Assembly (NCBI GenBank): GCA_026545765.1
Contig: CM048844.1
Coordinates: forward strand, 16,066,237 to 16,130,236
Direction of reading: 5' to 3'
Length of the DNA stretch: 64,000 bases
DNA from: Plantago major
Taxonomy: Eukaryota > Streptophyta > Magnoliopsida > Lamiales > Plantaginaceae
In this document: one piece after another, positions 35,726 to 45,737 of the stretch
How the letters are laid out: each line of letters starts with the position of its first letter
How positions within the stretch are numbered: the stretch's first letter is position 1
Notes under the pieces: generated by a model
Database searches by the model: none
What the model saw: the letters and a program-made list of their open reading frames with translations, nothing else
What the model was told of the DNA's origin: nothing
Position numbers and translations under genes: made by a program

Positions 35726-36149
35726 ATGAGAATAAAGTAGGAAAGATAGTGAATTAAGTATGAAAGATTGTGAATAGAGTATGAAAGATAGTGCTAAAGT
35801 AGGAGAATATAATATTATTATAATGATATAAAACTTTCTAAATTGAAAGTAGAAGTCGAGTTTGCTACGGACTAGAAAAGAAAGTGAGAAGTTGAGTTCG
35901 GGACGAAGGGAGTACATAATACAAACTATTTCTTTCTTCCTCTGTCCCGGGAATAGATTCCCACTTTGACTTTTTGCAGTCAAACTTTTCCAACTTTGAC
36001 TACGGTTTAATCTTAAACCGCAAATGTAAAATGTTCAAATTTTTTATATAATGAAACTTTAGGTACTAATTTTTCTTTTATATAATGAAGTATTAGATTT
36101 CCTTAATTCAAAAGAAAGTGAGGGCTTAGGAAACTCTTAATGGACCAGA
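35726..36149. repeat. MITE fragments
   Basis: A Stowaway-like end, GGACGAAGGGAGTA, is at about 35902-35915. About 36000-36065 matches the interior of the 1159-1290 MITE (GGTTTAATCTTAAACCGCAAAT). Runs of AAGTAGGAAAGATAGTGAA (35738 on) resemble the complement of 53885-53970. No intact element can be delimited. Confidence 0.5.
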
Positions 36150-38530
36150 TGGATTAGTATGGTTTACTCTTCGAAAATATATAGTTCTCAAATTGTACTT
36201 ATCCGGTTATTAAAGTATGTTTACCTTCGAATTTAGATTTTCAAATTTTAATGACCGCAATCATAGAATATGTTGACCATTCAAATTGAGTTCCAGAGTC
36301 GGAGTTATCTCATTTTTTAATTATTTTTCCAAATAGCATGGCTTATCTTTCCGTTTCCGGTAGAGGTCTCAAGTTGAAATTATATCATTCCTAGAGTTGT
36401 TTTTCCCTTCAAATGGAGTTTCCAAGTTAGAATCTTTAACGCTCTAAATGATTATCCCATTAATATATTTAGTTCACCCTTCGGACTTAGTTGATAATTT
36501 TGAATTATCATTTTTAGAGTTCCCAATTATTTTTTAATGCTATAATTATCTAATTTTATACTTCCCTTCGTCCTGCCCGCAACTTCCACTTTTGCCATTT
36601 TTTGTGTCCCATTTAAAGCTTCCCATTTCCATATTTTTCAATTCATACTTCAACTATAATATTTAATATGTCAAACTTTTCACAAAATCCAATACATAAA
36701 GTAAGTCAACACAAAAACTCAACCCTACACTATTATTTTAATAAAAAAGTATTCTATCATTATTTTTCTCACTCCAAATGTAAATTGAAAGCTTCGGGCG
36801 GGACAGAGAAAGTAGTAAGTTGGAATTGTCTCATCGTTAGACTTTGTCTACCTTTCAGGTTGAGTTCCAGAATTTGAATTATCCATTTTTTTTCTTACAG
36901 TTTGTTTTACACTTCACATGGAGTTCCCAAGTTAAAATTATCCGTCACTTAGATAATAGTTTCCCATATAGTTTGGTTTACTCTTTAAATAGAGTTCTTA
37001 TGTTGTAATTATCACATCCCAACAGTTGGTTCGACTTACGGATTAAATTCCTAAATTAGAATTATTTGATTCATAAAGTTGAATTTACCTTTGAATTGAG
37101 TTTTCGACTTGGAATCATCTCATTCTTAAAGTTTGAATATGGTTCGGATTGAATTTCTAAGTTAAAATTATTCCTTAGAGTATTTTCGCATCTAGTGTGT
37201 TTTGCTCTTCAAATATTCATGCACGTTGTTATTATCCCATTCTTAAGTTGGTTTACCTTTCGAATTGAGTTCTCAAATTTTTGAATTCCGATTTTTTAGA
37301 ATTTTGCTCTCAAAATTTGAATTATCACATTCTTAAAGTTGAGTTACCGAGTTTCCAACTTAAAATTATCTCACTTGTAAGTTCGTTTACGCTTCAAATT
37401 GAGCTCCTAAGTTGGAATTACACATATTGTAATTATCTCATTCTTAGAGTTGGTTTATCATTCAACTCAAGTTCTCAATTTTTTTAATATCTCATTTTAA
37501 GAGTATTTTCTCATATAGTGTGCTTTAAGTTGTAACAATATCTTCATCACAGTTGGTTATTTAAAATTGAGTTCTTAAGCTGAGACTATCTCATTCTTAA
37601 AAAAGATTCTCATATATTGTTGTTTATCCTTCGAATTGAGTTTCAAACTTGTAATCATCCAATTAGTTGAGTTGGTGTAGCATTCAAATTGAGCTCCCAA
37701 GTTAGATTCATCTTATTATTAGAAAATTGATCATACTCTAAGAATTGAGTTCCCAAGTAGGAATGATCTCATACTTGGAGTTGGTTTGCCCTTTCAATAG
37801 AAAAAAAAATCTATATGTCGAATTGAGTTCTCAAGTTGAAATTATTTCATTCTTCAAGTTGAGTTTACTCCTTATTGAATTCTCACCTTGGGGGTTTCCC
37901 ATTTTTGTAGTTCACTTGCTCTTCGAATTAAGTTCATAATATATTAGAATTATCGTTTCGAGTATTTTTCATGTATAGTGGTTTACTCTTTGAATATAGT
38001 TCTGATGTTGGTATTATCTCATTTTTAGAGTTGGTTTACATTTCGAATTGAGTTCAAATTTGAAACATCCCATTTTTACAGTATTTTTCTCATATTTTGC
38101 TTTACCCTTCGAATAGAGTATCAAGTGTAATTATCATATTTCTAGAGTTGATTTATCTTCCAAACTTCCAAATTGAGTTCTCGTGTTGAAATTATCCCAT
38201 TCCTATAACAGTTTTCTCATATATTATGGTATATCCTTCAATTACATTTTTAAATTTGTAATTATCTAATTTGTTCAGTTGGTGTGCATTCAAATTGAGC
38301 TCACAAGTTGGATTGATTTCATTTTGAGAATTGACTGTGCACATCAAACTCATTTCCCAAATTGGGATGATCTCATTATTGGAGTTGGTTTTCCCATTCA
38401 ATTGAAAAATTCATATATCATCGAATTGAATTTCCATGTTGAAACTATCTCATTTTTTTAGTTGATCAGTGAATTGAGTTCCCGAGATAGTTAGAGATTA
38501 TCGATTCGAATCAAGGATTAATTTTATCCA
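36150..38530. repeat. degenerate tandem array, about 60-bp unit
   Basis: A loose unit of the form AATTGAGTTCYCAAGTTG-AATTATCTCATTCTTAGAGTTGGTTTACC recurs throughout. A higher-order period of about 600 bp is visible: 37600-37870 (TTCTCATATATTG, GAGTTGGTGTAGCATTCAAATT, ATCTCATACTTGGAGTTGG) is echoed at 38210-38480 in the same order. It is interrupted by the MITE at 36561-36812. No coding potential. Confidence 0.75.
36561..36812. mobile_element. Stowaway-like MITE inside the tandem array, 252 bp
   Basis: The ends are CTTCCCTTCGTCCTGCCCGC and GCGGGACAGAGAAAG, imperfect inverted repeats of the Stowaway type. They are bordered by TA at 36559-36560 and 36813-36814. Confidence 0.65.
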
Positions 38531-38561
38531 ATCATGTTGAGTTGAGTTATTTGTAGCGAAA

Positions 38562-39425
38562 TGTTGAGGGGTAAAACCTCTAACACTAACTAACTAAGCT
38601 ATTACAAATAACCTAGCCTAAGGCCCGCCTCCGACTTGAGGTCCGACGTAGTACTGGTCCGAGCTTGCGTACGTGAAAGGACTAAGTGGGGGGGGGGGGG
38701 GGGGGGGTTAGAATGGGTTACCCGGATTGCCTAAGTCAATCGGGTAAGAGACTTTACTCAAGAGAGAGTTGGAGGCTCTCAATGTAATAGTTATGAGGGA
38801 TTATGACTTAGGGATTCTTCCCTTGATATTGCTTACCTTAAGGTCTTGGACCTTGTGCTATATTTATAGTAATCATATGCTTATGAGGTGGCTCACAAGA
38901 TGATGCCAAGTGTACGCTTCAGATTTGGACACCAATGCTACCTTTGGCCCATGGCCCATTAGTGAACAGTAATCGAATACTAATCAATGGGCCTGGGAGG
39001 GTAGTTTGGACCTTTTCCCTCTGAGAATACTATTTCGCCCATTGGGTCCGTGTCAGTCCCTCGGACAGATCTGTCTGCTCGGTTGATCTGCCCTTGGGTA
39101 ACTCTGGATGTCCGAGCCAAGAGTCTCACAGAAGTATCTCAGTGGTTCTGTTATATACGTTTGGTCTTAATGTGATGATGGCGTCCGAGATTCTCTCGTC
39201 CGGTCCGTTTGGCATCTCTGTACTGACGTAGCCAGGTCTAGAAGTCCTTTCCCCAGATAGCTCGGACTAGCTGTGAGGGTGTAGTGACTTTAGCGTACTG
39301 GTTGATTCACTTAGGACGGACCATGTGAAGTCGGACCAATACTGAATTGGCTATTTAAGCCGTGATGCGCTCTAGGACACGCTCTATGGCGCCCTTAACG
39401 GATTGGACACATGTCCGTAACAACA
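38562..39425 (-). repeat. 3' LTR of Tat element 2
   Basis: On the minus strand it begins TGTTGTTACGG and ends CCCCTCAACA. It contains a run of 20 G (38688-38707, plus strand). The polypurine tract CTAGGGGGACATA adjoins it on the internal side. Confidence 0.95.
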
Positions 39426-39438
39426 TATGTCCCCCTAG
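39426..39438 (-). promoter_or_regulatory. polypurine tract of Tat element 2
   Basis: CTAGGGGGACATA on the minus strand, immediately before the 3' LTR start TGTTG. Primer for plus-strand DNA synthesis in LTR retroelements. Confidence 0.75.
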
Positions 39439-39608
39439 TTTCCAAGTATCTTAGTAGAAGATAGTTGGTAACTATGAAAAGAACAAGTGTGTTGTGGAGC
39501 GTGTCCGAATCATTAACTGAAAAAAAAGGAACAAATCCTTTTTCTTGAGATCCGTCGTCCGTGTTCTTAGGAATTCAATATATATCTCCCCCCCCCCCCC
39601 CCTTTTCT

Positions 39609-39645
39609 TCTACAGTCCGAGTTATGTAATATCTCGGACTGTAGA
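39609..39645. other. long hairpin near the 3' end of Tat element 2
   Basis: TCTACAGTCCGAG and CTCGGACTGTAGA form a perfect 13-bp stem around an 11-base loop, with weaker pairing outward (CCTTTT with AAAAGG). It lies between the 3' LTR and the antisense promoter. A run of C (about 39587-39602) precedes it. This region is missing from element 1. Confidence 0.6.
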
Positions 39646-40037
39646 TGGAAAAGGTATTTGTATCCGAGATATATAGATCCGAGTACGGTTAGGATCTGAC
39701 GTAGCCCTCTGTGGGAGAGTGTACGGGAAGCTATCCGTTGGACCGATTGTTAAACTGGTCCTCCCGGGTCGCTGATCCGTAAACCAAAGAGGCCCAATAG
39801 GTTGTCCGTCCGGCCCACGGGGGAAAGATCCCGGGTAAAGTGACACGACCGTTGGATCGGAACGACATCAATGGTTGGGGTTCTAAGCCCAATTGATGTG
39901 ACGCGTTTGTCAAGCATTAAGTGCGACGTACTGACAGCCATCCACTCGCGAAGCGACGCAACCCTTGGATTGGAGAGGATCAACGGCTGGGATTCAAATC
40001 CAAGTGATGTGACTCTTGGCTTTCCCCAAATTGCCCT

Positions 40038-40045
40038 TATAAATA
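40038..40045 (+). promoter_or_regulatory. TATA box of the antisense gene, element 2
   Basis: TATAAATA in the context GCCCTTATAAATAGTCAGC, conserved in element 1 on its antisense strand (15905-15912). The downstream sequence is CT/CA-rich, like a plant 5' leader. Confidence 0.6.
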
Positions 40046-40239
40046 GTCAGCTCATCAGTCACTTTCACACTTTTAGCAATATCGAAACTCAGAGCAATCA
40101 CAAAGTAATCCGAGCATTTGAAGACACATCCGAGCAAGTAAGACTCGCAGAATTTTGAAATTTCTTCTTCGAATCCGTACCCTCGGAGAAGCAGCAAGGC
40201 TTAGTCGTCTGTTCAAATTTGTCCAGTCAACTTTCTCAA

Positions 40240-40752
40240 GTAAGTACGTCTTCACTCCTCCTAAGTTCTCTCCTTTTCGTGATATGCTTACTACCTGCTC
40301 GTATATTTTTGCCCTGCTCGAGTATAAAATTGTCGAGTCCGTATTTGCTGCTGTTGCGAGTGATAGGCTCTAGCAGCGTTCTTAGTCGAAACAATTCTCC
40401 TTTGTACTGTTGCGTGCCAATTTTATTGCCAGTATCTTGTTGATTCAACTCGTGTGTCATGCCCACTGTAACCAAAATTTGATTGTGCATGCTTATTGGG
40501 TAATGTGTTGGTGCCGATTGGCACACAGTTCTTCGTAAATTGTCCCTGCTAGCGTGCCGGCTAGGGTAGACGATAGTGCCAGTGGCGCGTTTCGGTGTGC
40601 CAAGGTTAGTGCCACTAGTGCCGAGACTAGGATTCATGCAGAAAAATCTAGTTAAGTAGAACTCCGTAGGCTTTCTTTGACTTAAAAGGTTACCTAAATG
40701 AACTCTCGGACAATCACCACTATCGTTTCTGACTCGTTTCCTTCTGCCCTAG
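40240..40752 (+). other. probable 5'-UTR intron of the antisense gene, element 2
   Basis: Donor CAA|GTAAGT at 40240 and acceptor CTGCCCTAG ending at 40752, so the spliced leader (from about 40070) joins one G and then ATG at 40754. Donor, acceptor and spacing (513 against 497 bp) are conserved in element 1. Inferred, not shown by transcripts. Confidence 0.55.
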
Positions 40753-40753
40753 G

Positions 40754-43574
40754 ATGTCCGGGAGCGATAGTCAGAACCAGCACGAGGCACCAGGTTACAA
40801 TGATGCAGTAGACTTAGGGACTGGGTCCGTGGGAGATTTCCTAGTTGTGGACCTTGGGTCGTCCAGGGACTCTGATGCTGGGCAAGGAGTCCGTGTTGCG
40901 GTAGAAGCACAGGCCGACGTTGCAGCGGGCCAGGGTGATCTTGCTAGAACTAGGTCGTTAGTCCAATCTCGGACTATAGGTGGTGTTGGGACGTCCGGGG
41001 ATCCGAACGAACCGCATGTGGAGCGGGAAGACGACAGCGGTCGGGAGGCTGATGAAGTCGAGATGTTCGAGGCCGGGGTGGAAGACCATGTTGTAGCGGA
41101 AACAGGTCTGTCCAACCCAAGCACGTCTGGGAGACCCGAAGGTGTCGATGAGGAGGAGGAAGATGGTGAGGAAGAGGAAGACGAGGAGGAGGAGGAAGGA
41201 GAAGAAGGATCTCCTGTCGCTCGTCCCCCTAGACGCTCGGATCGTGATTACACCACCTGTTGCGTTCGGTCCAGATTTCCATTAGTTGAGGGACGTGGCG
41301 AAAGTCGCCGAATCAAGTTCCCGATCTGCGTCATTGTTATGATAGCGGACGAATTTGGAGAACTAAATACAGACGGACTTCTTCCTACATGTCCATCAAG
41401 GGTTAAAGCGGAGGACATTCCAGAATGGAGGCGGAAGTGGGAGATCCCCGACTCCGTAGAAATCATGATTCCCGAGCTCGGACACGCATTTTACAACCCG
41501 CCCGCCGGGTATATGTGTGTGCACGAGGTAGCTTTTGCTTGTGGGTGGAAGATCCCCATTGCAACGGAATTGAAGTATATTCTGAATCACATTGGAATTG
41601 GTCCGAGTCAGGTTGTCCCAAAGTCCTTGGGTAACCTTATCTGCTTCGTCATTTTTTGTAAGAAGAAAGGCAGCCAGTAAATTTTGAGAACTTCAGGCAG
41701 CTCTTTCATGTTTCATTCAGTCCGGGGAATCCCCTCTTCTATACCTTTGTGAATAGGAAACCCTATAACTTCATTTCGGACTCCATTTCATCGTTGGGAT
41801 CGAAATGGTGGGATAAGTACATTTTCGTACGGATGGCTCTGAAACCCGGGGCGTCCGAGAGACAGCGGGAACAATGGGGACTACCAACAAAGTTCCTAAG
41901 GGAGAGCATCCCGGATTGGCGCCCCCTTCCGAAGAACGTGGCTCCGTGGGTGGCAGCGATCCACAAAATGCATAATCCACCTACTTATCCGTTCCACGGA
42001 TTAATCTGTCAGCCACTTCCATACCTGTGCGGACTAACAGGCGCAGTGGAGGTTGGAGGGAAGACGGACTTTAGTAAGGATTTGTTAACTTGAAACTTTG
42101 TGCTCTTTTTTCTTCGGGATATTCTGTTTTGATTACGTATTCCCGTAATTCTGGTAATCCTTCTTTAACATATCTGTATTTGACGCCTTTGGTTTATTGT
42201 GCAGCTCACTGGTTCGACTACATCATGTCGATGCTCCATGAAAAGAAAAGGTTGCAGAGGGAGCAGCAAGCCTTGGAGGTCGCCGCTGGTCAGAGGACCA
42301 AAATCATCAACACTTCCGCGGGTCTTCCTATGTTGGATCCGAAGAATGCTGCAGTGTTTGCCGTGGAGGAGGAAAGGCGGAACAAGGCTGGAGAGGATTC
42401 ACAGGCTTTGGCGGTGCCCGACAAGGGCAAAGCCCCTGCCACTCAGAGCGCCACTGCTTCAAAGTCCTGAAGCTTCACGCTCCAAAGACCACAACGGGAG
42501 GTGTTGATGCAGGACGCTATTACCTCGGGACGCAAGAGGGGAGAAACCTCGGAGGCTCCCCCTGCAGCAAAGAGACAACAATTGTCCGCTGTCCTACCTG
42601 TTGACCAAGCTGCTCTTGATAAGGATTACGAGCAGGCTTGCGGACTCCCTGAGGTTGAGCGGGTCGGAGGGCTGGATGGGCTATACCAGCGGGTAAGTAA
42701 TCTTTCCCTGGTTTCCTTGGTTCGTTCTTAGTGTGATAGAAATGCAACTTATATCCTTGCGGATTTCTTGCAGCTCGGATGTTTCGTCAGGGCCATGCAA
42801 TGGAAGGGCGGCGAACGCGCTACTATTGAGGAGGACCTGCACAAGGCTGTGGCCACATCCGCGGATGAGGCAGAGAAGGTGAAGCAGTTGGAGATGCAGC
42901 TGAAAGAGCAAGAAGTGAAGTTCAATAAGCTGAGGGCCAGATGGGAAGAAATCAAGGCGGACCTCGACTGGCAAGAGAACTTTGTCGACAAGTCGATGAA
43001 GGCTTTCCTGGATTCCAAGGATATACTGCTCGGAGTCCTCCAATATGCCCGTCTTCATGCCGTCATGACTTCATGGAGTCTGACTCCTTCAAGTTCTTGA
43101 TGGCGGACAAATCCGATGCCTCCCGCCTAGATGGGTTCGTGTCCGCTTATCGGCAATTGCGATCGAGGACTACTTCCACCAGACTTCGACTGGAAGGCGG
43201 AAGGGTTAATCCCTTCTGCGGATGCTAATGGTGTGGAGGTCCCTGTCGACAGTGTCTCGGATGAACAGTTGGCCGCGTGTGAGTTTGCGGAACTAGTCAC
43301 CGAGGAGGGTGAGATCGAGATTCGAAACGGCGGGCCCTTCCTCCCGAGGTGGGTCCCGGATGCCCTCCGAAAGGTATGCTTTGTACCTTTCGATAATTAC
43401 CGGGCTTTCCTAAAGAAGTGGTTCTTCCTGCCTTCCTGGGTCGTTGGCCTTCCCGCGGATTTCAACTTGTTCAATCATGTTGAATCCCTTGCTGCGCAAG
43501 TCGTCTCCAACACACCCCCTGTCGATCCGCCCCAAGGTAGTGAAGCTGGTCCAAGCCAAGCCGTACCTCAGTGA
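40754..43574 (+). pseudogene. large antisense gene of Tat element 2 (spliced, three coding exons)
   Basis: ATG 40754 gives MSGSDSQNQHEAPG. An acidic segment (about 41150-41210, mostly Glu) is followed by the conserved domain with CVHEVAFACGWKIPI and, after a frameshift near 41665, SLGSKWWDKYIF and RPLPKNVAPWVAAIHK. Intron 1 is 42074-42204 (131 bp), intron 2 is 42693-42773 (81 bp); phases 1 and 0 keep the frame. Exon 3 is a coiled coil (AEKVKQLEMQLKEQEVKFNK), then a Trp-rich tail (FLKKWFFLPSWVVGLP) ending at 43574. The domain belongs to the 'putative gypsy-type transposon' group of antisense proteins known from Tat elements; their role is unknown. Lesions: frameshifts near 41665, 42470 and 43080. 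A hairpin follows the stop. Confidence 0.8.
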
Positions 43575-43580
43575 GAAGTC

Positions 43581-43594
43581 CGGGGTATGCCCCG
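43581..43594 (+). terminator. hairpin after the large antisense gene
   Basis: CGGGGTATGCCCCG, a five-base-pair GC stem with a short loop, 7 bases after the stop codon. The same 14-mer recurs after the small antisense gene (44400-44413) and in element 1 (11554-11567, complement). A decayed form is at about 12370-12380. It is placed like a 3'-end or stability signal; the role is inference. Confidence 0.45.
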
Positions 43595-44107
43595 TTGAAA
43601 TTCTGTACTTGCTGAATTTTCCCGTTGGATTTGTATCTTTTGATAACGTGGAACGTCGTTATGTACTATTGCTTTGATTCGTATTTAATCTGAGGAGCTA
43701 ACCCTCCTATGCTTCCAAATTATTACTTGCCCTCTTCTCTGTTTCCTTTTTATCTATCATTCATATGCTGAGTTATCATAAATTACGCATCTCTTAAGAG
43801 CACGGATCGCTGTAGATGGCTTCTGATGTAGAAATCAAACCATCATCTTTTCGATCCTCGGACCGTTCACTCTTTAGGATGCGTAATTCTTCTAGAAGGA
43901 GGAAGGTGAAACAGTGAAATAGTCATTATGACTGCGTCTTTTCATCTTCCAAGTCGTCGGATGATCGACAAGTGGCGAGATCGTAAAGATCCATTGCTAC
44001 TATCAATAAGACCATGGTAACTGCTTCTTTCTTACTGCTGTATTTTTCACCAATTTTTCTTTTGTTTAACCCACTCCATTTTTTCAATAGAGGCAAACTC
44101 TTGCAGG

Positions 44108-44323
44108 ATGTCTGAATCCGATGACGAGGAATATCAGCATTGGGTAAACTGTGCTTGTGGGCACATGCATCCACCGATTTACCCGCGTACAGGGACCGCT
44201 GATGACCCAATAATCCTTGATTTTGAAGGCGATCCTCCTCGATGTCCGGGAATAGCTAGGAGGTTAACCGAGGAAGAGAGGGAGCGGACGCTGAAGTTGA
44301 TCCGTAAGAGGATCCGAATGTAA
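44108..44323 (+). CDS. small antisense protein of Tat element 2 (71 aa, truncated)
   Basis: ATG 44108 gives MSESDDEEYQHWVNCACGHMHPPIYP, then DDPIILDFEGDPPRCPG and RKRIRM, then TAA. Element 1 reads CAG where this copy has TAA and continues for 22 more residues (Gln/Arg/Gly/Ser-rich), so the stop here is secondary. CTCTTGCAG precedes G-ATG, an acceptor-like site matching the layout before the large gene's start. The TATA seen upstream in element 1 is here CTATCAATAAG, probably decayed. Identity with element 1 is about 90 percent. No known family; a small acidic-to-basic protein with a CxC...H pattern. Confidence 0.55.
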   Translation: MSESDDEEYQHWVNCACGHMHPPIYPRTGTADDPIILDFEGDPPRCPGIARRLTEEERERTLKLIRKRIRM

Positions 44324-44399
44324 CAGCAAGCTCGTCAGGGCCGAGGTGGTGGCTCGGAGTCCCAAGGCTCGACTTCTGGAATCTGGTGAAGGAACAAGG

Positions 44400-44413
44400 C
44401 GGGGTATGCCCCG
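44400..44413 (+). terminator. hairpin after the small antisense gene
   Basis: CGGGGTATGCCCCG again, identical to 43581-43594, about 20 bases past where the untruncated reading frame would stop. Confidence 0.45.
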
Positions 44414-45737
44414 TATAAGTATGTACTTATCTTTGGACCTTTTCAGATTATACCTCTCATATGTAAATGTTCGGATAATTTTGTCTATAAAATTCGAACT
44501 ACTTTTAGGAGATGAAATCGCCACCTTTTTCTTATTCATACTTCGTCGGATTATATTGACGCGCATATCTTTGTAAGATGACCAACAAACTCGGACGTGG
44601 TTGATGGGCTTGTTTAGGCTTGGTTGGATAAATCCTTCTGGCCCAACACTGTTCAACCCAAATGAATAGTTTAATCCCATTGTCGACGTCGAAGTTCTGA
44701 CGTGTCGGACGCCTATTGGTTCGTTACTTCTATAAATACTTCGGATCCCTCTTGGCCTTGGTCATGCAAATCCAACTTCCAATTTCCATATCTACTCAAT
44801 AGCAAGAAGATGATTTCTTGAATAGTTTCCCCCTCTTGACTCCCGTCCAATCTCAAGTCGGCGTTTATCCTGAGCTTGAGAGTGGTGTGGGTCTAGAGGG
44901 GAAGATTGTTGAAGATCAGTCATCGAAAAGCATAGATCTCGGTATACGTGCAGACCTGTAGGTTAGCAAACGGACTATCTTATTGGTTGTACGAGTGATC
45001 CATCCTTTAGGAGCTTTGTCTTCCCGAGGAGTTGTTGACGGGTGGATCGCCGTACGACCGATGCGTCAGATCCGTGTATGGGTCCGAGTTTTTATGTCGG
45101 ACACGACAGATGTGTCCGTGCAATTTGCTTATAAGCATGGGATTCCCAGTGCTAATCACTTACTCACAACTTTGATGTTTCCAGGCACATTGTGCGCGGG
45201 ATCCATAGAGAATGTCGTAGAATTCTGACTTATTAAAACATCTTGTGTTGTGCAGGAATATCAGATCTACGGTTTTCCCAGAAGTAGTGAGTGGGTGCAG
45301 AAGTGTCCTGTCAGAGGAATGAGTTTCGATGGGAGATGACGTATCTCCGGACAAGGACGGGAGAATAGTCTTGATAGGAGATGACATATCTCCGGAGACT
45401 TTCTCTTCAGTTTATGTATCGCGTCCGTATATCCGGATAAAGATCCGAGATAGTAAATTGTACAGATAACATTATGTATAATCCGTCTTAGTATGAATAA
45501 AATTCATTGCTTTCCCTTTCTTGTTAGTTGAACGTTAAACCTCAGATGCATAAATCGAAAAATCACAAATCGAAAGATAGAGGTCGTATTGATTTGCCGG
45601 AAATTCAATTACAACGTGCGGGATCTATGGCCATTGACAAAAGGATTAACAAAAAACAGAAATGACGGAGTTCCGTGTAACGGATAGTTGGAATCTAAAA
45701 TAACCAAACGATCTGACGGAGATTCGCGTAACCATCT
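44414..45737. other. antisense-to-pol spacer of Tat element 2
   Basis: No conserved frame. A plus-strand TATA-like CTATAAATAC is at 44732-44741, in a place where element 1 also has a TATA-like string, so a third antisense transcript is possible. Two near-identical palindromes, GGAGATGACGTATCTCC (45332-45348) and GGAGATGACATATCTCC (45377-45393), form paired hairpins. Two AG acceptor-like sites (near 45184 and 45256) are present. Confidence 0.5.

Noticed and set aside
40073..40255. 60-codon frame on the sense strand, similar in both Tat elements (also 15700-15877)
   Set aside because: It lies opposite the antisense leader exon. Conservation is explained by the leader and copy similarity; no start context or family pattern supports a protein.
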